Positions 47,195 to 56,792 of a stretch of DNA of 64,000 nt are shown here, one piece after another. A program made the position numbers and the translations under genes. Where the stretch lies: contig NZ_CAJGZM010000006.1 of assembly GCF_904846175.1 (NCBI RefSeq), forward strand, positions 1 through 64,000. The letters are read 5' to 3'. Position 1 is the stretch's first letter, and each line of letters opens with the position of its first letter. The notes beneath the pieces are model-generated. The model saw only the letters and a list, made by a program, of their open reading frames with translations. It made no database searches and was not told the origin of the DNA. This DNA comes from Psychrobacter immobilis. GTDB taxonomy: Bacteria; Pseudomonadota; Gammaproteobacteria; Pseudomonadales; Moraxellaceae.

Positions 47195-48139
47195 ATGAGC
47201 AACCATCTTCTCTCAGCCAGTATATTTAGTACGTCCACTACTAACTTATTTGCTAGCAAGCATTTCTTAAAGCCAAAACCGATGCTAGCCTTAGCTGCAA
47301 TGTTAGCCTTAGCCGGTTGCAGCAATGGTCAAAACGAGTCTAACGAAACCGCTAGCTCAGAGACAACTAAAACATCAGAAGCAACAGAAAATAATACTGC
47401 TGCGGCAGATGATAATGTGCTGCGTATCGGTACCGAAGGCGCTTATGCACCCTTTAATTATACCAATGCTGATGGGACGCTTGGCGGCTTTGATGTTGAA
47501 ATTGCCAATGCTATTTGCGCTGATATGAAGATGACCTGCGAAATCATGGCGCAAGATTGGGACGGTATCATTCCTGGGCTTAAAGCTGGTAAGTATGATG
47601 CTATTGTCGCGGCAATGTCGGTGACGCCTGAGCGCGCAAAGCAAGTTGCCTTTACTGATCCGTACTTTAGCAATGCGTTGGTATTTTTAGCCAAAAAAGA
47701 CAGCAGCTTTGATCCAACCAATAGCAGCGATATAAATGCACATTCTATAGCCGCGCAGCGCTCAACTATCTCTTCGCAGTGGTTAGAAAATACTTATCCA
47801 AAAGCCAATATGAAGCTCTATGATACCTTGAGTAATGCGTTTTTGGATTTAGGTGCAGGTCGCGTCGATGCCATGATATCTGACAAACTGCCGGCACTAG
47901 AGTGGCTTGGCTCAGCGTCAGGTAGTGATTATGTGCTAAAAGGCGATGAGATTGACATTAATGATAACTTTGCCATTGCCGTGCGTCCTAATGATGAAGA
48001 ACTACAAGCAAAAATTAATCAATCATTGGCCAATTTAAAATCCAATGGCACTTATGATAAAATCAATCAAAAGTATTTTGCTATACCAGTAAGTGCGACG
48101 CCAACAACAGCAACAACGGTAGATAGCGCCGCACAATAA
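47195..48139 (+). CDS. amino-acid ABC transporter substrate-binding lipoprotein 3
   Basis: 314 residues; a longer N-terminal stretch of about 40 residues leads to the lipobox ALAGC, then the family 3 domain (LRIGTEGAYAPFNYTNADG, AQDWDGIIPGLKAGKYDA, SVTPERAKQVAFTDPYF). Only a short Thr-rich tail follows. The start at 47195 has AAGG 6 nt upstream; the ATG at 47189 is too close. A terminator lies about 110 nt downstream. Confidence 0.9.
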   Translation: MSNHLLSASIFSTSTTNLFASKHFLKPKPMLALAAMLALAGCSNGQNESNETASSETTKTSEATENNTAAADDNVLRIGTEGAYAPFNYTNADGTLGGFDVEIANAICADMKMTCEIMAQDWDGIIPGLKAGKYDAIVAAMSVTPERAKQVAFTDPYFSNALVFLAKKDSSFDPTNSSDINAHSIAAQRSTISSQWLENTYPKANMKLYDTLSNAFLDLGAGRVDAMISDKLPALEWLGSASGSDYVLKGDEIDINDNFAIAVRPNDEELQAKINQSLANLKSNGTYDKINQKYFAIPVSATPTTATTVDSAAQ

Positions 48140-48248
48140 TGATTTGATACTAGATGGTTTGATACATCAGCATCATGGATGAATACTGTCTTAATAAGTA
48201 TCAAGATATTTAAGCGCAAAGCTATTGAAGCATAAATATATTTAATTG

Positions 48249-48283
48249 AAAGACATCACTATAATAGTGATGTCTTTTTTGCT
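48249..48283 (+). terminator. terminator after binding protein 3
   Basis: An 11-bp stem AGACATCACTA/TAGTGATGTCT, a 3-nt loop and TTTTTT. It separates the ATPase/binding-protein part from the permease genes. Confidence 0.88.
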
Positions 48284-48382
48284 TTTTATAGTAAATCATT
48301 GCGTTTTAAGTGTGATTGACGGTCAACTTTTATCAAATCTCACGAATTTATTTGATATTTATGCTGATAAGCACCTATTTAG

Positions 48383-48598
48383 ACAGCGCTTTTATATGTC
48401 AGTATTAACATAGCTGGTGGCGAATATGATAAAATCAGCGCTCATTTCTACTGTGTCAATTACCGCCGCAATAATCGTATTTATCTGACGTCATTCTATG
48501 ACGTAAAAGGCCAAGCTCTATTTGGTCTAGCAGACGATTATTGGCAGCGCTCAGCTATTGATGCTGATTCTTTTAACTCATATTTTGCAAATTGCTAA
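48383..48598 (+). pseudogene. start-less protein-like open frame between binding proteins and permeases
   Basis: After an in-frame TAG at 48380-48382 the frame stays open for 71 codons to TAA 48596-48598. It reads very like real protein: GGEYDKISAHFYCVNYRRNN, RIYLTSFYDVKGQALFGLAD, DYWQRSAIDADSFNSYFANC. There is no ATG, GTG or TTG start in this frame, so it is either the 3' remnant of a lost gene or a coding region joined to an upstream frame by a frameshift. I do not recognise the family. It ends 24 nt before the first permease. Confidence 0.45.
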
Positions 48599-48622
48599 TA
48601 TAAAGAGACTGAGTGGATAATT

Positions 48623-49372
48623 GTGTTTGATTTACAAGGATTTGGCGCGCTATTACTAAGCGGCGCAACCGTCACCATAAAACTTGCTATGACCAGTCTG
48701 ATCATCGGTATGGCGTTAGGTTTGCTCGGTGCCACAGCAAAGCTGTCTAATATTTGGCTGCTGCGTAAACTTGCGACGGTTTATACCGCCACGATGCGCG
48801 GGATTCCTGAGCTGCTATTGGTACTGTTTATCTACTATGGTGGCTCTATCGTGCTGATGAGCATCCTCAAAAAGTTCGGCTATAACGACTATGTCGAGAT
48901 TAGTGCTTTTTGGGGCGGGGTGATGGCATTGTCTATTGCGTTTGGTGCTTATGCGACTGAAATTTTTCGCATGTCGATTCAAGAGATTCCGATAGGGCAG
49001 CGTGAAGCGGCGCAAGCGATTGGTATGCGTCCTTTTCAGACCTTTTATCGTATTACCTTGCCGCAAGTATGGCAAATTGCGCTGCCAGGCCTGGGGAATT
49101 TATTTTTGGTGTTGCTTAAAGATACGGCCTTGGTCTCGGTTGTCGGTCTCAAAGATATCATGTATCAGTCCTCGCGTGCAGCGCAGTCGACACAGCAGCC
49201 GTTTACCTTTTATATGGCAGCGGCGATTATTTATTTGGGTCTGACGATGTTGATTACTGGCTTTATGATGTGGCTTGAATGGCGCGCCAATCCGGCGGCG
49301 CGTTATGCCAAAAAGCTCAGCCGTCAAACTAGCCCCCATCAAACCACTCACAGTCAATCGACCATAGGGTAG
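48623..49372 (+). CDS. amino-acid ABC transporter permease 1 (HisQ/ArtQ type)
   Basis: 249-residue inner-membrane permease with five or so hydrophobic segments and the EAA coupling motif (GQREAAQAIGMRPFQTFYRI). GTG at 48623 is the start and is followed 12 nt after the end by the second permease. It pairs with the ATPase at 44119, though a terminator lies between, so separate transcription is possible. Confidence 0.9.
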   Translation: MFDLQGFGALLLSGATVTIKLAMTSLIIGMALGLLGATAKLSNIWLLRKLATVYTATMRGIPELLLVLFIYYGGSIVLMSILKKFGYNDYVEISAFWGGVMALSIAFGAYATEIFRMSIQEIPIGQREAAQAIGMRPFQTFYRITLPQVWQIALPGLGNLFLVLLKDTALVSVVGLKDIMYQSSRAAQSTQQPFTFYMAAAIIYLGLTMLITGFMMWLEWRANPAARYAKKLSRQTSPHQTTHSQSTIG

Positions 49373-49384
49373 AGGAGAGATACT

Positions 49385-50110
49385 ATGGATTGGAATTGGC
49401 AGGTCATTTTTGACCATATCCCTGATTTATTAAATGGCGCGGTATTAACCGTACAGCTGGTGGTATTTTCAGGCATTATTGGGCTGTTTTTTGGTTTGAT
49501 TTTGGCGTTATTGCGGTTGTCCAAAAATTGGCTAGTGCAAGTTTTACCGTTTTTATATATCTTCTTTTTCCGTGGCACGCCGCTACTGGTACAGATATTC
49601 CTGATTTATTATGGTCTTGGGCAGTTTGAAGCGGTGCGCAACTCATTCTTATGGGAGCCCGTGCTTAGCCAAGCTTACTGGTGTGCAATTATTGCCTTTA
49701 CCCTCAATACCAGTGCCTATTTAGCCGAGATTATTCGCGGTGCTATCCAAAATATTCCTGTGGGCGAGCTTGAAGCCGCCGATGCGATTGGTATGTCAAA
49801 ATGGCAAAAGCTGACCCGTATTACTTTACCGCGCGCTTTTGGTATTGTGATTCCTGCTTATAGTAATGAAGTTATCTTTATGCTAAAGGGCAGTGCGCTG
49901 GCATCAACCATCGCTTTGATGGATATCACGGGCGTCGCTCGTACGATTAGTGCGCGTACTTATACCTTGATGGAATTGTTCTTTGCTGCTGGTATCGTTT
50001 ACCTATTGCTGTCATGGGTTATCTTGTTTAGCTTTAGATTGTTCGAAAAACGCATGAACCGCCATGCCAGCTATGTGCCACCTGATGTCATGACCAATAC
50101 GATTCCTTAA
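49385..50110 (+). CDS. amino-acid ABC transporter permease 2 (HisM/ArtM type)
   Basis: 241 residues; five membrane segments and EAA motif (GELEAADAIGMSKWQKLTRI), plus FRGTPLLVQIFLIYYGLG typical of HisMQ permeases. AGAGGAG precedes the ATG at about 8 nt. It completes a two-permease complex with the gene upstream. Confidence 0.92.
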   Translation: MDWNWQVIFDHIPDLLNGAVLTVQLVVFSGIIGLFFGLILALLRLSKNWLVQVLPFLYIFFFRGTPLLVQIFLIYYGLGQFEAVRNSFLWEPVLSQAYWCAIIAFTLNTSAYLAEIIRGAIQNIPVGELEAADAIGMSKWQKLTRITLPRAFGIVIPAYSNEVIFMLKGSALASTIALMDITGVARTISARTYTLMELFFAAGIVYLLLSWVILFSFRLFEKRMNRHASYVPPDVMTNTIP

Positions 50111-50195
50111 TTATATTGATAATAAATATAAAAGTGGCAGCACTTATAGAATAAAGAAATAACTATAATTTTATAAATTTCCATGAGAGTCTAAT

Positions 50196-50921
50196 ATGAG
50201 CCAATCACCACATATGTCTTTAGTCGATGCGATTGCTGCGGGCGTTAGTAATGATAATACTGCCGACAGCATTCATCATACCAATGAGCGTTTACGTGCA
50301 GCTATTGGTAAAGTGGTCTGCGTCGGTCGTAACTATGCGGCGCATGCTCAAGAATTAGGCAATGAAGTACCAACAGCGCCGATATTATTTATGAAGCCTG
50401 CCTCTTCGGTGGTTTCTATCCGTCAGGGCGTGGTCTGTCCAAATCCAGCGCTGTATGGTGAAACGCATTATGAAGCAGAGCTGTGTGTGCAATTAGCCGC
50501 AGACTTATCAGCAGCAACGATTGAAGAAGCTAAGCAAGCCATTGGTGGCGTAACCTTGGGCTTAGATTTGACCTTGCGCGAGCTGCAAACTGAGCTAAAG
50601 GAAAAAGGTCATCCATGGGAGCGCGCTAAATGCTTCGATGGCGCCTGCGTGCTTGGCGATTGGCTTGACCCGCAAGTATTTGATGATTTTAAAAATGTGC
50701 ATTATCAGCTGACTATTAATGATGCGCTCAAGCAAGACGGCGATAGTGCCTTAATGCTATTTCCTGTTTATGAGTTATTGGCAAATATCAGTCATGCCTT
50801 TAGCCTGCAAGCAGGCGATGTGATTATGACTGGTACGCCAAGCGGTGTGGGCGCATTGCAAGTGGGTGACCAATTAAGCTTAAAACTGGGCGCTCATGAA
50901 TGGCAAGCAGAAGTTAAATAA
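50196..50921 (+). CDS. fumarylacetoacetate hydrolase family protein
   Basis: 241-residue FAH-superfamily hydrolase, YcgM/FAHD1-like. It has an unusual N-terminal extension of about 35 residues, then VVCVGRNYAAHAQELGNEV, LFMKPASSV, the metal-binding HYEAELCVQL, the ERAKCFDGACVLGDW segment and VIMTGTPSGVGALQVGD. Family members act on acylpyruvates or oxaloacetate; the substrate is unknown. Its position between two ABC systems gives no clear link. Confidence 0.88.
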   Translation: MSQSPHMSLVDAIAAGVSNDNTADSIHHTNERLRAAIGKVVCVGRNYAAHAQELGNEVPTAPILFMKPASSVVSIRQGVVCPNPALYGETHYEAELCVQLAADLSAATIEEAKQAIGGVTLGLDLTLRELQTELKEKGHPWERAKCFDGACVLGDWLDPQVFDDFKNVHYQLTINDALKQDGDSALMLFPVYELLANISHAFSLQAGDVIMTGTPSGVGALQVGDQLSLKLGAHEWQAEVK

Positions 50922-50980
50922 GCTATTAGTTAACTGTGAATGATAAATTGTATTAATCACAATGCCTTTAATGGCAATAC

Positions 50981-51010
50981 TTTCAACGATAATGCTTTCA
51001 ACGATAATGC
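50981..51010. repeat. two-copy 15-bp tandem repeat
   Basis: TTTCAACGATAATGC occurs twice in perfect tandem in the spacer after the FAH-family gene. Confidence 0.8.
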
Positions 51011-51039
51011 TCTAAATAACAAGCCTGCTAATCATTATC

Positions 51040-51069
51040 AAAACCTCAAATAATATTTGGGGTTTTTTT
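51040..51069 (+). terminator. terminator after FAH-family gene
   Basis: AAACCTCAAA stem with ATTTGGGGTTT complement and a seven-T run. Confidence 0.75.
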
Positions 51070-51265
51070 ATGCTAAAAATTTAGCATGATAATTTTATAT
51101 TTTACTGATAAAAACATTGAGAAAAAACTGTAAATAATATATTTGCTCATACACTTTTAACCATCCTGACAATAAATATACGGGATAATTAAATCATTTT
51201 CTTCTGTTTAGAGCATTTACAGGCTAGTATGGAAAATCTCCTTCATTGTTTGATGTATCAAAACT

Positions 51266-52735
51266 ATGCTCAATCCAAGACCTTTAGAAAGCATTCACGA
51301 TTTATTTGCCACCACTCGGCGTCCCCCTGATAGCGAAGCGGGTGCTGATGAAGATTTTCAAGGCGATGTCTATGAAGAGCTGGCGAAACTCGAATATATT
51401 TATGTCGATGAGCTAAGCGCAGAAATGGTCGATAACAGCTATAGCAAACCGCATCATCCTATCTCTTTGGTTGATTTCTTTGAGGGTTTGGCTCAGCTAG
51501 CTACGATGGGCGTGGTGGAAGTCACTGATATCGTAGAAGCCATCCATCGTGAGATTTTGCTACGTCCTTTAGGTCGCTTTAATAAAGGCAATATTGAGCA
51601 TTGGCAGCGCGGTATCACTGGTCGCATTTATGGTACGGTACGCCAAGCAATGCAATTGGTCGGTAATAATCTTGCCACCGGACTGCGGCTTTATAACACC
51701 GTTTTAAAGCCTAAAAAAATACAGCCGTTACCAAAAAACCTCCGCCGTATGGTTAATATCTTAAATGGTGTCATGGGCGATCACCTTGTCACTCATCATA
51801 ATCCATTGGCAGTATCGATGGTGCTATATGACAAATACAATGGTGTGCAAACCGATACATTATCAGGGCGGGTGGTTATTTTATGCCATGGGCTTTGTAT
51901 GAGTCATTTGAGTTGGCAGATATCAGACGAAGGTGATTTGGCTGAAACACTGAGTAGCAGTCTGCCAAATACCACGGTATTGTATTTGAACTATAATACC
52001 GGTCGACGTATCTCCAGTAATGGGCGTAGCTTTGCAAAAGTCTTGCAAGATTTGGTCGAAAATAATCCTGATATTACCCAGCTTGATTTAATCGGTCATA
52101 GCATGGGCGGTTTGCTGAGTCGTAGCGCGCTGTTTTATGGTAAAGAGCAAGGGTTTAGCTGGGTCAAACGCGTCAGTAATCTTATCACTTTAGGCTCGCC
52201 GCATCATGGCGCAAGCTTGGAGCAGATTGGTCATTTTGTCCAAGATAAAATCGCTAAGCTGCCTTTTGCAGGTTCGCTGGCAAAACTGGGTGATTTGCGT
52301 AGCGCAGGAATTATTGATTTGCGTTATGGCAGTATTCGCGATGCGGACTGGAAATCTGCCGAAGGTCGCAGTGTGCTGCCGGCAGAATTTCGCCATCCAA
52401 CACGCTTGCCTTTGCATGTGAATACCTATTTGGTGGCGGCGGCTCTGGTCGAGGTTCATTATAAATCTAAAACCACAAGCTTACTTGGCGATGGACTGGT
52501 TTCGGTAGAGTCAGCGCTTGGCGAATATACCGAAGAGCATACGTTGAATGTGCCAGAGGGTCATAAGGCGATTTTTTATGGCGTCAATCATATGAACTTA
52601 ATTTCTAACGATAGGGTACATCAGCAAATCGTTACTTGGTTATTAGCTAATAGGCAGGGGGACGTGCATGAAGCGAAATATGCACTTGAAGACCGTATCT
52701 ACTCTTATCCAGAAATAGACGAAGTTGCAGATTAA
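51266..52735 (+). CDS. lipase-like alpha/beta hydrolase
   Basis: A 489-residue protein. The N-terminal 200 residues lack known motifs. From about 205 an alpha/beta hydrolase follows, with the oxyanion-hole HG in ILCHGLCMSHLSWQ, the nucleophile in GHSMGG (Ser about 279), the LGSPHHGASLEQIGHF loop, a late acidic GDGLVSVESAL and His in VNHMNLI. It resembles triacylglycerol-lipase/PGAP1-type hydrolases. The substrate is unknown and no signal peptide is seen. The ATG lacks a clear ribosome site. Confidence 0.78.
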   Translation: MLNPRPLESIHDLFATTRRPPDSEAGADEDFQGDVYEELAKLEYIYVDELSAEMVDNSYSKPHHPISLVDFFEGLAQLATMGVVEVTDIVEAIHREILLRPLGRFNKGNIEHWQRGITGRIYGTVRQAMQLVGNNLATGLRLYNTVLKPKKIQPLPKNLRRMVNILNGVMGDHLVTHHNPLAVSMVLYDKYNGVQTDTLSGRVVILCHGLCMSHLSWQISDEGDLAETLSSSLPNTTVLYLNYNTGRRISSNGRSFAKVLQDLVENNPDITQLDLIGHSMGGLLSRSALFYGKEQGFSWVKRVSNLITLGSPHHGASLEQIGHFVQDKIAKLPFAGSLAKLGDLRSAGIIDLRYGSIRDADWKSAEGRSVLPAEFRHPTRLPLHVNTYLVAAALVEVHYKSKTTSLLGDGLVSVESALGEYTEEHTLNVPEGHKAIFYGVNHMNLISNDRVHQQIVTWLLANRQGDVHEAKYALEDRIYSYPEIDEVAD

Positions 52736-52802
52736 GCATTCTTAAACTCATTGATATAATGGTTAATAAGTTTAGAGCAATAAGCCTAGCATGATAAAAA
52801 AG

Positions 52803-52838
52803 AAAAACCCTCAAGCTTCACACTTGAGGGTTATTTTA
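52803..52838. terminator. bidirectional terminator between lipase and hslO
   Basis: AACCCTCAAG/CTTGAGGGTT stem with T-rich flanks, convergent genes. Confidence 0.88.
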
Positions 52839-52880
52839 ATTAAGAAAAATCAAATAATCACAAAGAAATATAATTGAATA

Positions 52881-53861
52881 CTACTCAGCGAAAATTGTCG
52901 CCACATCGTCTTTGTTAAATTTATAGACTTCACCGCAAAATCCGCAATCCATCTCAAAAGTGCCACCTTGCTCATCAACGATATCCAAGGCTTCAGTTTC
53001 ACCGATTTGCTCGATGGCCATTTCACACTTCTCGCGTGAACAAGTACAACCAAAGGATAAAGAGACAGGGTCGGGGGCAACAACTTTTTCTTCATTATAT
53101 AAGCGATAAAGAATCTCGTTGGTATCAAGCGTGGTTAGCTCTTCTTCTTTTAGCGTCCGCGTCAATACACTTAAGCGCGTCCACAAATCATCATCGATAC
53201 CGGCGTCTTGGTTTTGCTCGACTTCATAAGTTTCTTCAGCCGTACGAGGCAGCATTTGCACCAAGATACCACCGGCTTGCAAACCATCGGACGCCAAATT
53301 AATCAGCGTCGGAATCTGCGCCGATTGTTTTTGATAATGCGCTAAGCAATCAGCCAAATTATCATGGCTACGCTCAACGATACCTTGATACGGCTCGCCG
53401 CCATCAGGCTGGATATTGATAAACAATACGCCTTGACCAGCAGCGCCCAATTCAGCAAACGCTTCTTTAGCATGGGTCATATTTTCCCATGCTTGCACTT
53501 GCTCGTCAGTGTCGCTTTTCCAGCTGGCAAGCGCACGGATGATACCGTCTTGGTCGCATTCTGCCATCGCCCAATTGAGCAAGCTATCGCTGTCCGATGA
53601 TTGCAATTGAATCGATAAACGACCATTAATTTTAACCGTACTAATGAGCAAGCTTGCTGCCGTCAGCATCTCACCCAATAAGCGCTTAATCGCTTCTGGG
53701 TAAGGTTTTTGCGCAATCGTCGTCGCATAGCTGCGCGATAGGCGTACCACATCGCCGCGTACTGGTGAATCTTCGATAAAAAAGCGTTGGCGCACATCGT
53801 TATCATGGCTATTGGCAACCGTTTGGTTATCTGTATTTGGGGCTTGAGTATGTTGTGTCAT
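52881..53861 (-). CDS. hslO: redox-regulated chaperone Hsp33
   Basis: Holdase chaperone activated by oxidation and unfolding. The N-terminal domain carries VRGDVVRLSRSY and KINGRLSIQLQS; the C-terminal zinc-binding domain has the CxC...CxxC set (SFGCTCSREKCEMAI and MDCGFCGEVYKF). An extra Cys sits in the first motif (REKCE). The length, 326, is slightly above the usual 290-300, with a polar N-terminal extension. Confidence 0.95.
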   Translation of the reverse strand: MTQHTQAPNTDNQTVANSHDNDVRQRFFIEDSPVRGDVVRLSRSYATTIAQKPYPEAIKRLLGEMLTAASLLISTVKINGRLSIQLQSSDSDSLLNWAMAECDQDGIIRALASWKSDTDEQVQAWENMTHAKEAFAELGAAGQGVLFINIQPDGGEPYQGIVERSHDNLADCLAHYQKQSAQIPTLINLASDGLQAGGILVQMLPRTAEETYEVEQNQDAGIDDDLWTRLSVLTRTLKEEELTTLDTNEILYRLYNEEKVVAPDPVSLSFGCTCSREKCEMAIEQIGETEALDIVDEQGGTFEMDCGFCGEVYKFNKDDVATIFAE

Positions 53862-54269
53862 AGGTCATAGCTAGTATTAAGAAGTTGTTAGCTTTATGGG
53901 GATTAATCGTTATTTATCAATCATAGCGGTTGGGTTATTGGTTTAATTTAAGTGATTCATAAAGGATATATGCTGGTATTAATTTTTTAAATAACGCTAA
54001 GTTGATGGTCACTACTGCCTAATTTATTGAGTGTTTATTGATGCTACAAAACCGAAAGTCTTAAAATACCAGTCTCATTAAAAAAAGTTTACCCCCACCG
54101 CTCAAATTGTTGTACAGTAACATTAAGTTGCATAGTGATAACTAACAGCAACAAGCACGGATGCACGGCGGAAAAGTCGTTTAATGACCAATATAAAGTC
54201 GAGTAATGGCTTAAACAACGCCAAAGTCCCCTCTTAATTTTGTGATAATGTGATAAAAGGATGTATCTC
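53862..54269. other. divergent intergenic region hslO / gltI
   Basis: 408 nt with no gene seen and no recognisable operator. Confidence 0.4.
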
Positions 54270-55253
54270 ATGAGCTACTTAATCTCAAAACCTCTGACTC
54301 TGGTTGCCTTTATGGCGCTTGGCTTGGCGGGCTGTAATAATAGCAATCAAACCAATACTGAAGCGACGCCAGCAGATGGTGCAGCTACAACAGAAGCGGC
54401 CGCAAATACCAACGGTACCCTACAAAAAATTAAAGAGTCAGGTACTATTGTAGTCGGTCACCGTGACTCTTCTATTCCGTTCTCCTATATCGCTGATGAT
54501 CCAAATCAGCCAATCGGTTATGCGCATGATTTAGAGATGAAAGTGGTGGAGGCGGTCAAAGAAAAACTCAATATGCCGGATTTAAAAATCCGCTATAACT
54601 TAATTACCTCACAAACTCGTATTCCATTGGTACAGAACGGCACGGTAGATTTCGAGTGTGGTTCAACGACCAACAATGAAGAACGTCAAAAGCAAGTTGC
54701 ATTCTCTAACGGCTTCTTTGAAATCGGTACGCGTCTATTAACCAAAAAAGATTCAGGTATCACAGGCTTTGATGATTTAAAAGGCAAAACCTTGGTCACG
54801 ACTGCCGGTACGACATCAGAGCGTTATATTCGTGAATACAACGATGACAAAAAGATGAATATCAATATCATCTCAGCAAAAGACCATGGCGAAGCATTCT
54901 TAATGTTAGAAAACGGCCGTGCTGATGCTTTCATGATGGATGATGTATTGCTAGCGGGCGAAAAAGCCAAGGCAAAAAATCCGGATGAATGGGTTATCGT
55001 TGGTGAGCCACAATCGTTTGAGATTTATGGTTGTATGATGCGTAAAGACGATCCGGAATTTAAAGCGGTGGTTGATGAAGCATTAGCCAATGTCTTTAAA
55101 TCAGGCGAGATAAATACTATTTATGACAAATGGTTTATGAATCCTATTCCACCAAAAAATGTCAACCTAAAGTTTGAGATGTCAGATAACTTAAAAGCTT
55201 TGATTGCCAATCCACATGATAGTGATCAGCCAAAAGTTGCCACTGCACAATAA
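54270..55253 (+). CDS. gltI: glutamate/aspartate ABC transporter substrate-binding lipoprotein
   Basis: 327-residue periplasmic binding protein of the GltI/DEBP type. The lipobox is GLAGC, followed by an Ala/Thr linker and the binding domain (VVGHRDSSIPFSYI, GYAHDLEMKVVEAV, NGTVDFECGSTTNN, KGKTLVTTAGTTSERYIREY, LLAGEKAKAKNPDEW, NTIYDKWFMNPIPPK). The start at 54270 has AAGGA 8 nt upstream; the ATG nine nt earlier overlaps the ribosome site. It is the first gene of a gltIJKL operon. Confidence 0.92.
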   Translation: MSYLISKPLTLVAFMALGLAGCNNSNQTNTEATPADGAATTEAAANTNGTLQKIKESGTIVVGHRDSSIPFSYIADDPNQPIGYAHDLEMKVVEAVKEKLNMPDLKIRYNLITSQTRIPLVQNGTVDFECGSTTNNEERQKQVAFSNGFFEIGTRLLTKKDSGITGFDDLKGKTLVTTAGTTSERYIREYNDDKKMNINIISAKDHGEAFLMLENGRADAFMMDDVLLAGEKAKAKNPDEWVIVGEPQSFEIYGCMMRKDDPEFKAVVDEALANVFKSGEINTIYDKWFMNPIPPKNVNLKFEMSDNLKALIANPHDSDQPKVATAQ

Positions 55254-55361
55254 TGTTCCTTGTCCCTCAACATAGCATGCTTACGCCTTCAGATTGTTTG
55301 TCAAGTTTCTTGATAGCAGTCTGAGGCGTGGGCTTTTTAACCGTTGCTCGGAGAGACAATT

Positions 55362-56108
55362 ATGAACTATAGCTGGAACTGGGGTGTGCTCTTTGAGCAA
55401 ACCGGTATCGGTAGCGAGCTGTATATCCATTGGATGATTACGGGTCTCGGCTGGTTGTTATTGATTGGTAGTATCGCTTGGGCAATCGCCATGGTGGTTG
55501 GTACCATCTTTGGTATTATGCGCACCTTACCGAATAAAGGCGCGCGTGCTATTGGCACCGCTTATGTGACTTTTTTTCGTAATATTCCTTTATTGGTACA
55601 ATTGTTTTTCTGGTTTTATATCGCCCCCGGTTGGCTAACACCTTCTATACAAGAGTGGTGGTATAAAGACTTGTCTCCAAATACCTCAGCCATGCTGTCA
55701 GCCAGTATCGGTCTAGGTTTATTTACCGCTGCTCGTATTGTTGAACAAGTACGTACTGGTATCGAGTCGCTGCCAAAAGGACAAATCAACGCCGCCTACG
55801 CGCTTGGCTTTAGTATTCCGCAAGCTTATAAAGAAGTGCTGCTGCCACAAGCCTTTCGGGTTATTTTGCCACCGCTGAGCTCGGAGCTGACCAACTGCTT
55901 TAAAAACGCCTCGGTTGCGTCTTTAGTAGGGGTCATGGAGTTAATTAGTCAGACTAAAACCATTAGTGAATATACCCAAAACAGTCTTGAGATTTATACC
56001 TATGCGACCATTATTTATTTGGTATTTAATCTGTCATTAATTGCCATTATGGGGTTGATTGAACGTAAATTGCGTGTGCCTGGGCTGATTGCAGGGAGTC
56101 AAAAATGA
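55362..56108 (+). CDS. gltJ: glutamate/aspartate ABC transporter permease GltJ
   Basis: 248-residue permease with several membrane segments and an EAA-type motif (GQINAAYALGFSIPQAYKEV); VTFFRNIPLLVQLFFWFYIA matches GltJ. ATG 55362 has GGAGAG 7 nt upstream; a TTG at 55344 is rejected. Its stop overlaps the next ATG by 4 nt. Confidence 0.93.
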   Translation: MNYSWNWGVLFEQTGIGSELYIHWMITGLGWLLLIGSIAWAIAMVVGTIFGIMRTLPNKGARAIGTAYVTFFRNIPLLVQLFFWFYIAPGWLTPSIQEWWYKDLSPNTSAMLSASIGLGLFTAARIVEQVRTGIESLPKGQINAAYALGFSIPQAYKEVLLPQAFRVILPPLSSELTNCFKNASVASLVGVMELISQTKTISEYTQNSLEIYTYATIIYLVFNLSLIAIMGLIERKLRVPGLIAGSQK

Positions 56109-56776
56109 ATATGATGACCGAACTTGCAACGGCTTACCCTGGTTTGATGGGTGGCATGCTGACGACTTTAAAGGTATTGTTTTTAGCAATATTAGGCGGC
56201 ATCAGCTTAGGAACAGTATTGGCGTTGATGCGCTTGTCCGGTATCAAAGCGCTTGAGATACCCGCTAAGCTATACGTCAATTACTTTCGTTCTGTACCGT
56301 TATTATTAGTATTGCTATGGTTTTATTTTGCGGTGCCAATGATTTATTTTTGGATTGCCGGTAAATACTTACAACTAGATACGGCCTTTACCTCTTGTGT
56401 TGTCGCTTTCATGATGTTTGAAGCGGCATACTTTTCAGAAGTGGTGCGGGCGGGTATTCAATCTATTGGTAGTGGGCAGGTCAATGCTGCAAAAGCGCTT
56501 GGTATGACCTATGGGCAAACGATGCGTTTGATTATTTTGCCGCAAGCGTTTCGCAAGATGTTACCGCTGATTTTGCAGCAATGTATTATTTTATTCCAAG
56601 ATACGACCTTAGTTTTTGCCATTGGTTTGACGGATTTTTTCCGTGCCGCTTATGTACGCGGAGAGCTGATGGGCTTATTGACGCCGTATATACTTGGGGC
56701 AGGGGCAGTTTATTTTATCATCAGTTTGAGCGCTTCTGTTGGTGTGCAACAACTGCAAAAACGTTTAAGGTTTTAA
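56105..56776 (+). CDS. gltK: glutamate/aspartate ABC transporter permease GltK
   Basis: 223-residue second permease, with NYFRSVPLLLVLLWFYFAVP and the EAA motif GQVNAAKALGMTYGQTMRLI. The ATG overlaps the gltJ stop (ATGA), so the two are translationally coupled. Confidence 0.93.
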   Translation: MNMMTELATAYPGLMGGMLTTLKVLFLAILGGISLGTVLALMRLSGIKALEIPAKLYVNYFRSVPLLLVLLWFYFAVPMIYFWIAGKYLQLDTAFTSCVVAFMMFEAAYFSEVVRAGIQSIGSGQVNAAKALGMTYGQTMRLIILPQAFRKMLPLILQQCIILFQDTTLVFAIGLTDFFRAAYVRGELMGLLTPYILGAGAVYFIISLSASVGVQQLQKRLRF

Positions 56777-56792
56777 GGTCTTGCTGCCTCTG

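Noticed and set aside
48426..48488. Short ATG frame resembling a signal peptide (MIKSALISTVSITAA...)
   Set aside because: It stops after 20 codons and overlaps the stronger start-less frame in another register.
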